From positions 744,001 through 808,000 of the forward strand of contig NW_025408671.1 in NCBI RefSeq assembly GCF_020360975.1: DNA of 64,000 bases. The letters run 5' to 3'. Source of the DNA: Hirsutella rhossiliensis (Eukaryota; Ascomycota; Sordariomycetes; Hypocreales; Ophiocordycipitaceae). Of this stretch, positions 47,147 through 57,015 are shown piece after piece (the first letter of the stretch is position 1; each line of letters starts with the position of its first letter). The notes beneath the pieces are model-generated. The model did not search any database. It was given only the letters and a program-made list of their open reading frames with translations, and was not told where the DNA came from. The translations under genes were made by a program, and so were the position numbers.

Positions 47147-47415
47147 GGTTCAGGCCGTGATTACCAGCTGCCTCCTGATTGGCCGGCCTTCCTACTTTCC
47201 ATTGGCTGCTCGTGCCAATGCTTTCCTCCATACCACCTGGCCCTCCCGCGCCGGCCGCTAAGGCCTCTTTAACCCCTCAGATCCATTCCCCCGTCCCCTG
47301 TCCCTCTCCTGCTTTCTTATTTCTTGTTGGTTTTTGATCCCCCTGCCAATGCAATACCCCCCTCGTTCCTCAAGGCTCCTTTGCGCAACCCACGATCGGG
47401 TTGCCTCCCTGTCGC

Positions 47416-47593
47416 CTAAAGCATGTGAGCCTGCACTTAATGAGCCATAGCGCCTAATGATTAGATGGGATTGAACGGAGCAAAGCCCGCTGCCCGTCCG
47501 ACATCTATCTCCGATATCCATCTAAAGCATGCGACCCTGCATCTGTTAGGCAATAGCGCCTAATGATGGGATAAGATTTTATTAGAGCAAAGC
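47416..47593 (+). repeat. Diverged direct repeat of about 72 bp
   Basis: CTAAAGCATG(T/C)GA at 47416 and 47522 starts two copies that continue through ATAGCGCCTAATGAT and end in GAGCAAAGC (47486 and 47593). The copies are separated by about 35 bp and lie upstream of the small gene at 47776. Confidence 0.6.
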
Positions 47594-47775
47594 AGGGGTT
47601 CTCTGCGCAGTGAAAGATTTTGCCGAGAAAGTACTGGTGGGATGTGGGGTTTGGGGGTGGATGAATTCGAATCCTTCACCAGTGCCAGCTATATCTTCTC
47701 GCTCCTCCCTTACATCGCCAACCCTCCTCGACACGAGATAAACGCCACGTTTCTCACGGAGAACCTCAGTCCAGC

Positions 47776-48141
47776 ATGGGTAAAGCTAGCAAAGCCCTTA
47801 AGACATTTATTGAAGGCATCCCCGACAATAAACTACAAGATATCACAGACGGAGAACACACGATATTCAAGGACACTGATTTCCGGCTAGATATGCAGGG
47901 TGTGAGTGCGCTTGCTAATCCCAAAAGGCTTCATTATTTTGCTGACAGAACTTTCCGCATGAAGAAAACGAGCGGTGATCCCCAAAGCTATAACCTTCAG
48001 GTTCAGATCAATAACGAAACAACCATCTCAACACTGAAAAAGGAGAAAGGCAAAACTGTTTCAACGGCACTGGTCCCAATAGATGGAACGTGGAGCCCTC
48101 AAGAAATACGGAATAAGCTCATCTCTTCAATGAAGTTGTGA
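47776..48141 (+). CDS. Small intact protein, unknown function
   Basis: A 121-codon frame, MGKASKALKTFIEGI at the start, hydrophilic and rich in Lys, Thr, Asp and Asn, without signal peptide, membrane helix or cysteine pattern. The start context (CAGCATGG) is good. The middle (FADRTFRMKKTSGDPQSYN) and end (TWSPQEIRNKLISSM) look like a folded domain. It is un-RIPed, unbroken and stands alone between APH and Helitron debris. No family recognised. It could be an intact accessory gene or one exon of a longer one. Confidence 0.55.
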   Translation: MGKASKALKTFIEGIPDNKLQDITDGEHTIFKDTDFRLDMQGVSALANPKRLHYFADRTFRMKKTSGDPQSYNLQVQINNETTISTLKKEKGKTVSTALVPIDGTWSPQEIRNKLISSMKL

Positions 48142-49236
48142 GGCAGCTATGTGGAATACGGCGTTTCAGATTAGTGCAGCGCGCGCACGCCTCTAGACGC
48201 TGGCATTCGGGTTTGAGCGCCAGTATCGCTGTTTCCTTAGGCCGGAAGGCCAAGCACAGTTCAGTCTATCAATATGATATTTCCATTGCATGCGAGTTAT
48301 TTGTTCTGAATATCAAAATCCGCAAGTGGCCCCCGGGGCGCGAACGCCAGTGTTATCTAAGACGATGGCGTCCTCCTCGACCACCCTCGGTGCTTCTGCG
48401 ATGCCTTTGGCGTGCTTTGGCCGGTGAGTGGAATTCGGCTCGCACGAGCTTGGCTGGCTGCGGTCGTGGTTGTGCCGCCGGTACGAACCTTGGATGCGTG
48501 CTTTTGTTTCTCACCATCATTCTAGGGTCCGTCGTAGAAACTCTAACTGTCGGCGTCTTCTTGAGCCTTGCCTTGCTTGGTCCTTCTGCTGAGCAGCAAT
48601 AGATTTTCGTCTGGCGGGGAAGATGCGTGCTCTGACAGCTAGCTTAGACCAGCTGGAATGCGGCTCTGTGACTGTAACGAATAACCGCAAGAGAATCACA
48701 AATTAGCATGCATCCTACGGTTCGTCTCGGCCCCTGTCACACACAGACCACATGCCATAACTGTCAATTGCGAACCACTTGTTGGAGCGCGCGTTCTACT
48801 TTTGGTGCAATAGCCCCCTTCCACATTAGCGTTGGTGCGCTATTTGCTGCCGTTAGATGTTGTCGGCAGTCCATGTAACTGTGACCCCCTGGCTCCCACA
48901 GACACACGCGGGAATGGCCTGTTCTGACTTTGGTCTGCTTTCTGCTGAGCTCTCCACTTCATTGCTGATTAGTTTGGAGCTGGAGACTCCTCACAGCGTG
49001 AGAGCGGATTTTGCCCGCGCTGCCGATGAAGTGTGGCGTGGCCCAAGGCTAGCAGCTGCTCTCACGAAGAAAGTCAGCAGAAAGGGCATATATTGTAGAA
49101 AATGGGTAGTTGTTGTGTATTTCTGTGTCCATGTTCCTTTCTTTCTGCCCTAAATCCAAGTCCCTATTTATATCTCTTTTTTGGACTATAGTTTGGGCTA
49201 TTAGTCCTCTTAATGGTCGGGACTATTCAGAGCGCT
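48142..49236. other. Intergenic, no supported gene
   Basis: Open frames are present (for example 48138-48602) but without domains and with low-complexity ends. It includes the second copy of the short dispersed repeat at 48763-48804. Confidence 0.35.
48763..48804 (+). repeat. Short dispersed repeat, copy 2
   Basis: Matches 306-345, with GGAGCGCGCGTTCTACTTTT as its core. Confidence 0.5.
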
Positions 49237-49267
49237 GAGCCTATAGTCCTATTAGGACTATAGGCTC
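49237..49267. repeat. Perfect 31-nt hairpin palindrome
   Basis: GAGCCTATAGTCCTA, one T, then its exact reverse complement. Related TAGTCC motifs occur just upstream (49150-49210). It may be the terminus or centre of a small inverted-repeat element. Confidence 0.7.
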
Positions 49268-49282
49268 CTCTGACCCTGGCCT

Positions 49283-49560
49283 CCACGTTGTAGAGAGTTT
49301 CCAGGTGTCCAGATGTGCCCTGATCACCTCCACAAACGAAGCAGCGATCGGATTCCAAACTGCGGATGGCGACGAGCTTACTGCCGACGACTACAGCTCT
49401 GATAGCAGCGGCGAGCCGAGCATGAAGTGTCAGCTGCTCCAGCGTACTACGCCCCATCCTGAGGGAAGGCAGCGACAATCACTCATTCATTACGCTTATG
49501 CTGGAAAGTGAAGGAGAGCAACTGGCAACCACAGACAATCGCAGTAGGCTCAGCAACTTC
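49283..49560 (+). pseudogene. Fragment paralogous to 38026-38510
   Basis: Reads SFQVSRCAL, TADDYSSDSSGEPSMK, LLQRTTPHPEGRQRQS, in the same order as the copy at 38 kb, and shows no RIP. The frame shifts near 49495, after which EQLATTDNRS-like sequence corresponds to the other copy. Upstream part is lost; the hairpin at 49237-49267 lies directly before it. Confidence 0.5.
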
Positions 49561-49842
49561 AGCTTGATCTTCCCAATCAACCATTTGATCAATAGTTCAA
49601 TCTCTCGAGGTCCCCGTGCCAGTGAGAGATATACCAAACTCCTCAAGAGGTCCCCGTTCGAATAGGAGATCCTCCGGACCCCTCAGTGGTCTAGGAAGAA
49701 GAAAGAACAGTCTGCAGAACCCCCTTCTTACCCGGTTTCAAGCTATATTACCTAGGGAGTCCTAGGGGCCTTAACCCGTTCAGACCTTCTTCTCGACACA
49801 TAATTACCTGTTAATTTTATAGAGAAATGACCATCCGTATCA
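49561..49842. other. Spacer next to Helitron helicase
   Basis: It contains two GAGGTCCCCGT copies (49613 and 49649) and a CCTAGGGAGTCCTAGGGG tract. It could be the 3' end of the Helitron, but no CTRR end with hairpin could be fixed. Confidence 0.3.
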
Positions 49843-52060
49843 ATAAATCTTGCCAATCAAGCATAACGCGGTGGGTCGTCGCCATATCGCCGCACTTCGG
49901 GCGACGATCATCACCTTTTCCCTCCACGCCTTTCGTCCGTCTCCCCGCTGGATTTCGGCGCAATCGCCTAGCCAGCGAAGCACTCCCCTGATGGTTCTGC
50001 CGCACAGCTCCTCTAACCTGCTCTGCGCGCCGCTCATCTCCTCGGGCACCCGGTTCCCCACCAGGTCTCTCTCCCGCACCTTGGAGACGAGCATGCTGGC
50101 GTCTAGCGTCCGGCACCGCGAGAGTTGCACGTACAGGCCGTACGGGTCGCACTGCGCGGGCACCACCCGCCCGTCGACGTTCGTCGCCCGTGCTCCCCGT
50201 AGCTCGAGGGCCACGCGCTCGAACGTTCTGCCTTGCACCTTGTAGTCGGTACATGCGAAGGCCGCCGCGCACGGCAGGCCTTTTCGGCTGACGTCGTTGC
50301 GCTGCCACGGCCGCTTCCGCTGGCGCTGGATCTTGACACTCATTGGCGTCAGCAGGATGGTGCCGGGTGGCATTCCGACGAAGTAGTACTCCTTGGTCGT
50401 CTCCGACGCCACGGCCCAAAATGCATCGTCGTGTCGGCCAGACATCTCAGTAATAAATAAATACATAATTTTGCTATATTGTTATGTATTGATAAGCAGA
50501 CGTCCATATTGGTATGTATTGTTAAGCTTATCAAAATTTTTTAATATGAACCTCAAAAGCCGACTGTATGTGACTTCGTTGGTCACAAGTACTTCTCATC
50601 GTCAATTTTTGCTTCATGCCCATGGAGCAATGACGCTTGCAGTGAGCATTCGTATCTCCTCTGACCTATACGTGATGGACCTTCTCAAGATGATAGCGGG
50701 CATTGCCAGAAATGTGAGTGGACCACGATAGGTTGCGACAACGTTTACAGTAATGGAGTAAATTGCCACCTGTCGTACGTGGCTCATCGCCTCGAGCTTG
50801 CCGAAAGTGATGCCAAGTCGATGTCGCTCTCAACTTCCTCCTCTTGACTGCTGCTGGAGGCGAATACCGTACTCCTCAGATTCTGACGGTATACTGGCAG
50901 ATTGAGAGACGCTGTCGGAGGGCAAAATTGATGAAGGACTTGACGTGATGTCAAACTCTGGCACGCAGGACACTCGGAGATCCATCGTCAAAACCGAGAC
51001 ATCGAGGCCCGAGGGGAACGTGCAGTGAGCATGGAGAATCTTCAATGAAAGATACGTACTTTACAATACCGAGCCCCTATGCACAGCACCACGGTCGACG
51101 TGTGGAAAAAGTAAGTACGCCTGATAGGGGACATCTATATTGTTATCGATATCGATAAGCTTAACAATAAATATGCCCATACTTATCAATATATATTGAT
51201 TACTGAGATGTCTGGTGTCGACGCGGTGGCCCGGGTACGCCTTGTCGACGATGACCTCCAGCGCCGTGTAGCCGCCGCCGTTGGTCAGCTTTAGCCCCTG
51301 GTGGGTGTTTTGGGTCACGACGACCGGCATCCCCGGCACGAACATGAAGACGGCCGGCACCGGGATCGCGCTGTCGTCGCCCTAGTTGAGCATCATGATG
51401 GCCTCTTCCTCCATTGGCAGGCCTTCCTTCCACCTGTGCTCAGAGCACACGACAGCTTGAAGATACGGCAGATGGGACAAAGCAGAGCGCCAGGATTGCA
51501 ACGCGTTTGGCGCCAGCTGAAGTCACGACCAATAACACGACCGAGCAGCAGAGGCTCAGTAGCAGCAGCAGCAATAGTGTCAACGAAGGCAGGGCTATGC
51601 TCCAGACGGCCTTGGACCTGCTGAGCGGCGGCACCGCGGCCCCGGAAAACACCTGTCCGGCATGTCGATGTGCCTCCGCCCCATTCCGTCACGATGGCGG
51701 CCCGGAGCTCGGCCGTCGAGGCCAGCGCCGCCGCTGATTGCTGGAAGCGCACAGCTGCTGTATCATTCCCGAAAGCTCGGGCGATCCCGCTGTGATCTGG
51801 CTCACCCCGGACGCGCTTCGGGCGAGGTCGATCAGTCGCGTTGCGTTTCCGACGTTGTCGGACTGGTACGCCGAGGTCGCGTCGTGGTCCGCCGGGCGTG
51901 GCCCCTCCTCCCCATCCTCGCCGAGTGCGCCAGCGGGATCCCCGTCGCCTCCCTCGGCCGGGCTTTGCGTCCTCAGCGACCGCCGGAGTAGTTGAACGTC
52001 ATCGACGAGGCAGGAGGATCTCGGCGGAAGCTGCCCTCGCGCCCGCCGGATAGATACTCG
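49843..52060 (-). pseudogene. Helitron helicase C-terminal part, split by an insertion
   Basis: On the minus strand: a tract YQSDNVGNATRLIDLARSAS near 51860, FQQSAAALASTAELRAAIV near 51720, MFVPGMPVVVTQNTHQGLKL near 51320, TALEVIVDKAYPGHRV near 51240. After an insertion (50439-51214) it resumes with ETTKEYYFVGMPPGTILLTPM, the SF1 helicase motif YKVQGRTFERVALELRG near 50230 and YVQLSRCRTLDASML near 50120. These are motifs of the Pif1-like helicase of Helitrons. Frameshifts occur near 51740 and 50410. It is opposite in orientation to the Rep fragment at 42.9 kb, so the two are probably from different copies. Confidence 0.82.
50439..51214. mobile_element. hAT-like non-autonomous element (776 bp)
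   Basis: The ends are inverted: CAGACATCTCAGTAAT at 50439 and its reverse complement ending at 51214. Flanks GTGTCGGC (50431-50438) and GTGTCGAC (51215-51222) match at 7 of 8 bases, as in the 8-bp duplications of hAT elements. Removing the element and one flank restores a PGHRV..MHFGP helicase motif. The sub-terminal sequence ATTGTTAAGCTTATC is also inverted-repeated. Inside I see no transposase; a 71-codon minus ORF (50830-51045) is of unknown meaning. Confidence 0.75.
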
Positions 52061-52083
52061 CCGATTGGAGTCGACGTCCTTCA

Positions 52084-52134
52084 CATGTATGCTGCCGCCT
52101 GCGATACCGCGAGTGGGAGCCACTCTAGCTCGTG
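52084..52134 (-). other. NB-ARC-like 17-residue fragment
   Basis: The minus strand reads HELEWLPLAVSQAAAYM before a stop. Leu-Pro-Leu-Ala followed by QAAAYM is typical of the end of the NB-ARC/NACHT region of fungal NLR proteins. It sits at the upstream edge of the Helitron helicase fragment. It could be a captured gene piece or chance; nothing else of the NLR is seen. Confidence 0.3.
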
Positions 52135-52319
52135 CCCCGCCGGCGCCATTGCGCTGGTCGACGCAACACATACGGACACAATGTAGAATAATTCCGTAAC
52201 TGAGACTCGCGGCCACCAGGCGAAGGTGATGCCTGCAGGGACGGCGATGCCTAAATGGGGCCCTGTGACTGGAAGGTAGCAGATTGGTGGGAGAAGCTGG
52301 AGACCCCTCATGGGTGAGG

Positions 52320-53052
52320 CTTAAATTTTGAGAGCAAGGTGGGTCGTGGAGTAGTGGAGTAGTGGTACGTGAGGGCGGCCCCCCCTTATCTCCGGCCGAG
52401 AACATGTAAGTTACTTTATATGCGGTTGGTTATAGCAATGTAGTATCTTAATGCAAAAGGCTGCAACTACGTATTCGTTGCCCCGGCCGTCCTTGCAGGT
52501 CTCGCATTTGCCCCCAACAGCGTGTCAATCTATGATTTGCCCGACTTATGCTGTTGGCCCTGCACTCGATGCTCCTCTCACTCGCGTGAATTGCAGAGCG
52601 GCGCTGACGGCAGCACTCCACTAGGTTGGTGGCTAGAACCATTCGTCTTTGGTACTCCAGGAGTGATCCTTCGGCCCACCATCCGTCGTAGCCTTAACTA
52701 ACGTCGACTAGTCCTTGAAGGGGAAGTCTCGCGTACAATCTATGACTCTGCATTAAGAACCACATATAGTAACAACTGGATGGCCTCCTGCATGGGTCGC
52801 TGTGTCGACGGTTTGCCCAGCACCCCACTCGTTGGCCAATCTAGTTTGGTCACAATCACACCACCTCTATGGTAACACGACAGGCAGAACTGAGGTTCAA
52901 ATTCTGCCTGCCAAGTTGGAGGCCGGCCAGTGGAATAAGGGTGGGTGTTGGCGGCGCACCTATATGATATGGAGACGAAGCCCTCTTCAGCTTGGCTCTG
53001 CAGCCAAATGATTCATCTATCGTTCAGGGAGCGGATTCAGTCTCTCGCTGCT
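52320..53052. other. Intergenic, no supported gene
   Basis: Un-RIPed sequence upstream of the coiled-coil gene; probable 5' region of that gene. Confidence 0.35.
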
Positions 53053-53352
53053 ATGGCTGAGTCCAAGGTAAAGCCGGCAGCCGGAGGGCCCCCTTCCAAA
53101 ACCAGTAAAGATTCTAAACTTTGGTCCCTCATTTGCCTCGCTCGAGAAGTAGGAGGAGACGCCGACGCTATACAAAACTACGCCCACCTCATCGACGAAA
53201 AGCAACGACTCGAGAGAGAGCTAGGCGATCAGACAAAAGAAGTCCTGCGGCTAAATGGGGAACTGGTGCAGCATAAGGCGGCCGCGGCTAGGGAGAGGTC
53301 CGTGCTAGCACACACGTTTGGCGAACAGTACAAGATATTTGACCAAAACAAG
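53053..53352 (+). pseudogene. Coiled-coil protein, 5' exon (split by Gypsy insertion)
   Basis: ATG at 53053 starts MAESKVKPAAGGPPSKTSKD, then LICLAREVGGDADAIQNYAH and a heptad-rich helix (RLERELGDQTKEVLRLNGEL). The frame runs into the LTR at 53353. After removing the element and one copy of ACAAG it continues in phase at 58774 (FDQNK joins AILETHQ). It resembles a fungal hypothetical family with an N-terminal AREVGG-type motif followed by a long coiled coil. Function unknown; possibly structural or scaffold-like. Confidence 0.75.
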
Positions 53353-53588
53353 TGTCACGGGCTGTGCCCGGCTGGTGGACCCGGTTGTACCGGGTCCGGT
53401 GGGTCGTGCTCCGGTGGCAACACCGGCCCCGCTCCGCGGACCCAGAAGCTGCGAGAACATTCCGAGAAGGGCAATATAAGCTCGCACTCGAGGCTACGCC
53501 TCAAGTTCAGCTTCTTTTCCTCCTTAGCTCTAGATAGACAACACCTAGGCACCTGCTTGTTGAATAAACTCCGGGCCAGCCTTTCACA
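53353..53588 (+). repeat. 5' LTR of young Gypsy
   Basis: 236 bp with two strong hairpins (53377-53397 with an 8-bp stem; 53411-53426 with a 6-bp stem and GCAA loop). Preceded by ACAAG. Confidence 0.93.
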
Positions 53589-53636
53589 TATCTAGAGCTC
53601 CTTCTAAATACCGCAAGCTGCAGACTGCTCGTCAGG

Positions 53637-54669
53637 ATGGACCAGCAGAGTGAGAGCCAAGTCTCCAGCAGCAATGGATTGACCAACGCATTCAAGAAGC
53701 GGTCAATGCGACTCTCAGCCCTCTACAGGACCAACTTTCCTTGCTGATGGAGCAACTCGGGCGAGCGCAGCCGCAGAGCGCCGACTTGCAATCGCCGCCA
53801 GTGGCACGAGGATTGGGCGAGAGCACGCCTGGCTTGGGCACGCCCCTCCCCAAAACCTGCGGTACTGGAATGCGGAAACCGTTGCCCAACCCACCCAAGT
53901 ATGACGGCTCACGGAAGAGCTACTCCGCCTGGGCCAGGCAGATGCGAGACAAGCTGGACCTTGATGCACACTACTACAGTGGAAATCGCGAACTTTGGTA
54001 CCTCATCAACTCATGTTTGGACGAGCGACCACAGCAAGTGGTCGCTACCTTTTACGCCGCGGGAGGCCCTGGGGGTAGCTACGACCCCCAAGAGTTCATG
54101 CGATACCTCGACCGAACCTACCAGGACAGCAACATCCAATCCCGCGCTGCTGCCACGCTGAGAACTATGCGGCAGCGCGAAGACCAACCTCTCGCGTCCT
54201 TCCTTCCCCGATTCGAACAGGCATTAGCTGAAGCCGGGGGAGCAGACTGGCCGGACAGTGCAAAGATCGTATTTCTAGAGAACGCAATAAATGCACGCCT
54301 CCAGAGAGTTTGGTCACAGCCGTCCTACCCGACGACTACCAGGGATGGCTTGCGAGAGTTCAGGAAATTGCGGGCAGATTGGAGAGACTGAAACCCGGTA
54401 GGCAGCCGACGTCGACTGAGCGGACGCCTCAACAGCTACCAAGGCAACGACCCAAGGAGGAACCGGAGGACCCCGACGGAGATGTTAAGATGACGGACAT
54501 CAACCGTATTGGCCACGAGTCGAAGGGTCGTCGACATGTCGATAAGAAGCCGAAGGATGAGCGCCGCTGCTATCGCTGTGGTCGGACGGATCATCTTATC
54601 GTGGACTGCCCAGCCCAGGTGGTCTTTCCTGGCGAAGGAAGCAACAGCGACCTAAAGCTGCGCGCATGA
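53637..54669 (+). pseudogene. Gypsy gag with zinc knuckle
   Basis: The capsid region lies at about 53870-54390 (PPKYDGSRKSYSAWARQMRD; then RTYQDSNIQSRAAATLRTM and FLPRFEQALAEAG). A frame shift near 54320-54390 leads to VLPDDYQGWLARVQEIAGRL and the nucleocapsid knuckle CYRCGRTDHLIVDC (54568-54609). Start is uncertain: the frame that fits gag extends upstream of an in-frame ATG at 53741, with a TGA near 53655. Gag packages the element RNA. Confidence 0.85.
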
Positions 54670-57015
54670 AGAAGCCCGATGCCGCAGATGATTCGGAATC
54701 AACCGCAGCATCCAGTGAGGACGAGTCGGCGGGAAAAGACTAGCCCCGGGCGAAAGCGGGCGCCGGGGCCTGCAAAGGCAGACATCCGGGACTGGGAAGC
54801 GTTCAAGCCACGAATGAATAGTCGGACTGTATTAGTCAACGCGCGGGTAAACCGAGGCTATCGAATACGCGCCCTTGTCGACTGTGGATGTGACTGCTAT
54901 GCCGTGATCGACGAAGCCCTTGTTCGGAAGCTGCGGATACCCTTCGTCGACTCGAAACCACGAGAAATTGGGGGATTCTCAGAGTCAGCGAAGAGTGTCA
55001 TATCCCCAGGGTCGTGGCTGTTGTGGTCGAGACAGCTGGATTTGACGAACGTGTCTTTGCATACGTGATCCCAAGCCTGGGCCAGGACATGTTCCTCGGC
55101 CGGCCTTGGATGGAGAGAAATCACGTCGTGTACGATGCTGCCAAGCAGCGAATGTACCATGGGAGGGCAGGTGTGACGATACGCCTCATTGGGCAGGAAG
55201 AGCCCGCCAAGATACGCGCGATTCGAAGCGCAAGACTCGTGTCGGCAGCCGTATTCACGGCGGAGTGTCGACGCGCAAAGAGACGCAAGAAGTGCAACGC
55301 GATCTCGATTCATGCAATCAGTTTGTCGGATATAGAGAGGCGCTTCAGCCGAAGCCGCCAGTCGATCCGAGCGAGAAGGTCCCGGCAGAAGTGCTGAAAG
55401 AATTCCGCGACCTATTCTCACCAGGAGAGGCAATGAAGCTGCCGCCACATCGACCGGGTGTGGATCATGAAGTCAACCTGCAGCCTGACAAGAACGGCAA
55501 CGAGCCACCCCTTCCGTGGGGCCCACTCTACAACATGTCACGAGAAGAGCTGTTGGTCTTGCGAAAGACCCTGAAAGACCTGCTGGACAGAGGATTCATC
55601 CGAGCGAGTAGCTCAGCGGCTGCCGCGCCGGTGCTGTTCGTGCGGAAGCCGAATGGAGGGCTGCGATTTTGTTGCGACTACCGAGCGCTGAATGCAATCA
55701 CCAAGCGCGACCGATACCCACTGCCCTCATCGCGGAGACCCTGCAGAATCTGGCCAAGGCTAAGTGGTTCACCAAGTTGGACGTGGTGGCCGCTTTCCAT
55801 AAGATCCGCATGGCTCCGGGACATGAGGGAAAGACTGCATTTCGCACGAGGTTTGGGCTCTACGAGTGGCTCGTGTGCCCTTTCGGCCTGAGCGGCGCCC
55901 CGGCATCATTCCAACGATACATGAACAGTGTATTGCGCGAATGGCTGGACGACTTTGTCACAGCGTACCTGGATGATGTACTGATCTACTCGAGCGGTTC
56001 GAAGGCGGATCATGAGGCTAAGGTGCGACGAGTTCTCCAAGCACTCGCCGACGCTGGGCTGCACCTAGACCCAGCGAAGTGCGAGTTTTCGGTACAAGAG
56101 GTCAAATACCTTGGGTTCATCGTCAACGCAGGAAAGGAATCGCCTGCGACCCCGAAAAGCAGCGCGCCATCCGCGAATGGGAGGCCCCGACCACGGTGAA
56201 GGGTGTCAGAAGCTTTCTGGGCTTCGCCAACTATTACCGGATCTTCATCCCCGACTATGCCAAGATCACGCAGTCTCTGGATGCCCTGCTTAAGAAAGGA
56301 ACTGCCTTTCATTGGGGACGAGCGGAGAACGAGGCGTTTCAGGAGCTGAAGCGACGATTTTGCGAGTCACCGGTGCTCAAGCAGTGGGACCCGAGCCTCC
56401 CGACCTTTTTGGAGACGGATTGCTCAGGCTACGCATTGGGAGGCGTCCTGTCGCAGGAAGGCCCAGATGGACGTCGACACGCATGCGCCTTCTTCTCGAA
56501 GCGACTTTCGCCAGCGGAGTACAACTATCCCATTCACGACAAGGAGATGCTTGCCATCATGAGATGTCTCGACAACTGGAACGCCGAACTTAGGAGCTGC
56601 GGCCCATTTACAATCCTTACCGATCACCGCAACCTGGGTATTTCATGACACGCCAGAAGCTCACGGAACGGCAGAGCCGTTGGGCAGCCGAATTGTCCCA
56701 GTTCGACTTCAAGCTCGAGTATCGACCGGGAAGCGAGGCTGTCGTGCCTGATGCGTTGTCCCGCCGTGAACAAGACAAGCCACAGGGCATTGACGACGAG
56801 CGGGAACAAGGAAGAATGATACAGTTGATACCGGATAGTGCCATTCCATCATCGACAAGAGCATGTATCAACGCGATGAGTTCTGACTGTTCAGAGGCAT
56901 CCACCCTGCCGAAGATGAAGGTCTTCGAGGTAGCGGACCTGCAGCAACTCTGGGACGAAACGGTGGCGAAGGACTCGATATTCCGGGCAGCCTATAAGGC
57001 AGTCCGCATCGCGAG
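54670..57015 (+). pseudogene. Gypsy protease, RT and RNase H, frameshifted
   Basis: Protease: ALVDCGCDCYAVID at about 54870; the usual DSG/DTG is DCG (54880-54888). RT from about 55400 ([51 protein letters not shown]; catalytic YLDD at 55966-55977). RNase H from about 56400 (FLETDCSGYALGGVLSQ; YPIHDKEMLAIMRCL; ILTDHRNL), then SRWAAELSQFDFKLEYRPG. Frame shifts near 55010, 55300, 55725, 56150 and a stop at 56646. Catalytic RT residues are intact. Confidence 0.9.

Noticed and set aside
49817..50419. 200-codon minus-strand frame rich in Arg and Ala
   Set aside because: An out-of-frame shadow of the Helitron helicase, whose motifs read in the neighbouring frame.
51689..52405. 238-codon minus-strand frame as a whole gene
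   Set aside because: Only its central part matches the Helitron helicase; the N-terminal half is low-complexity.
29117..53052. Defined Starship element spanning this region
   Set aside because: No boundary repeats or target site could be identified; only the DUF3435 relic supports the idea.
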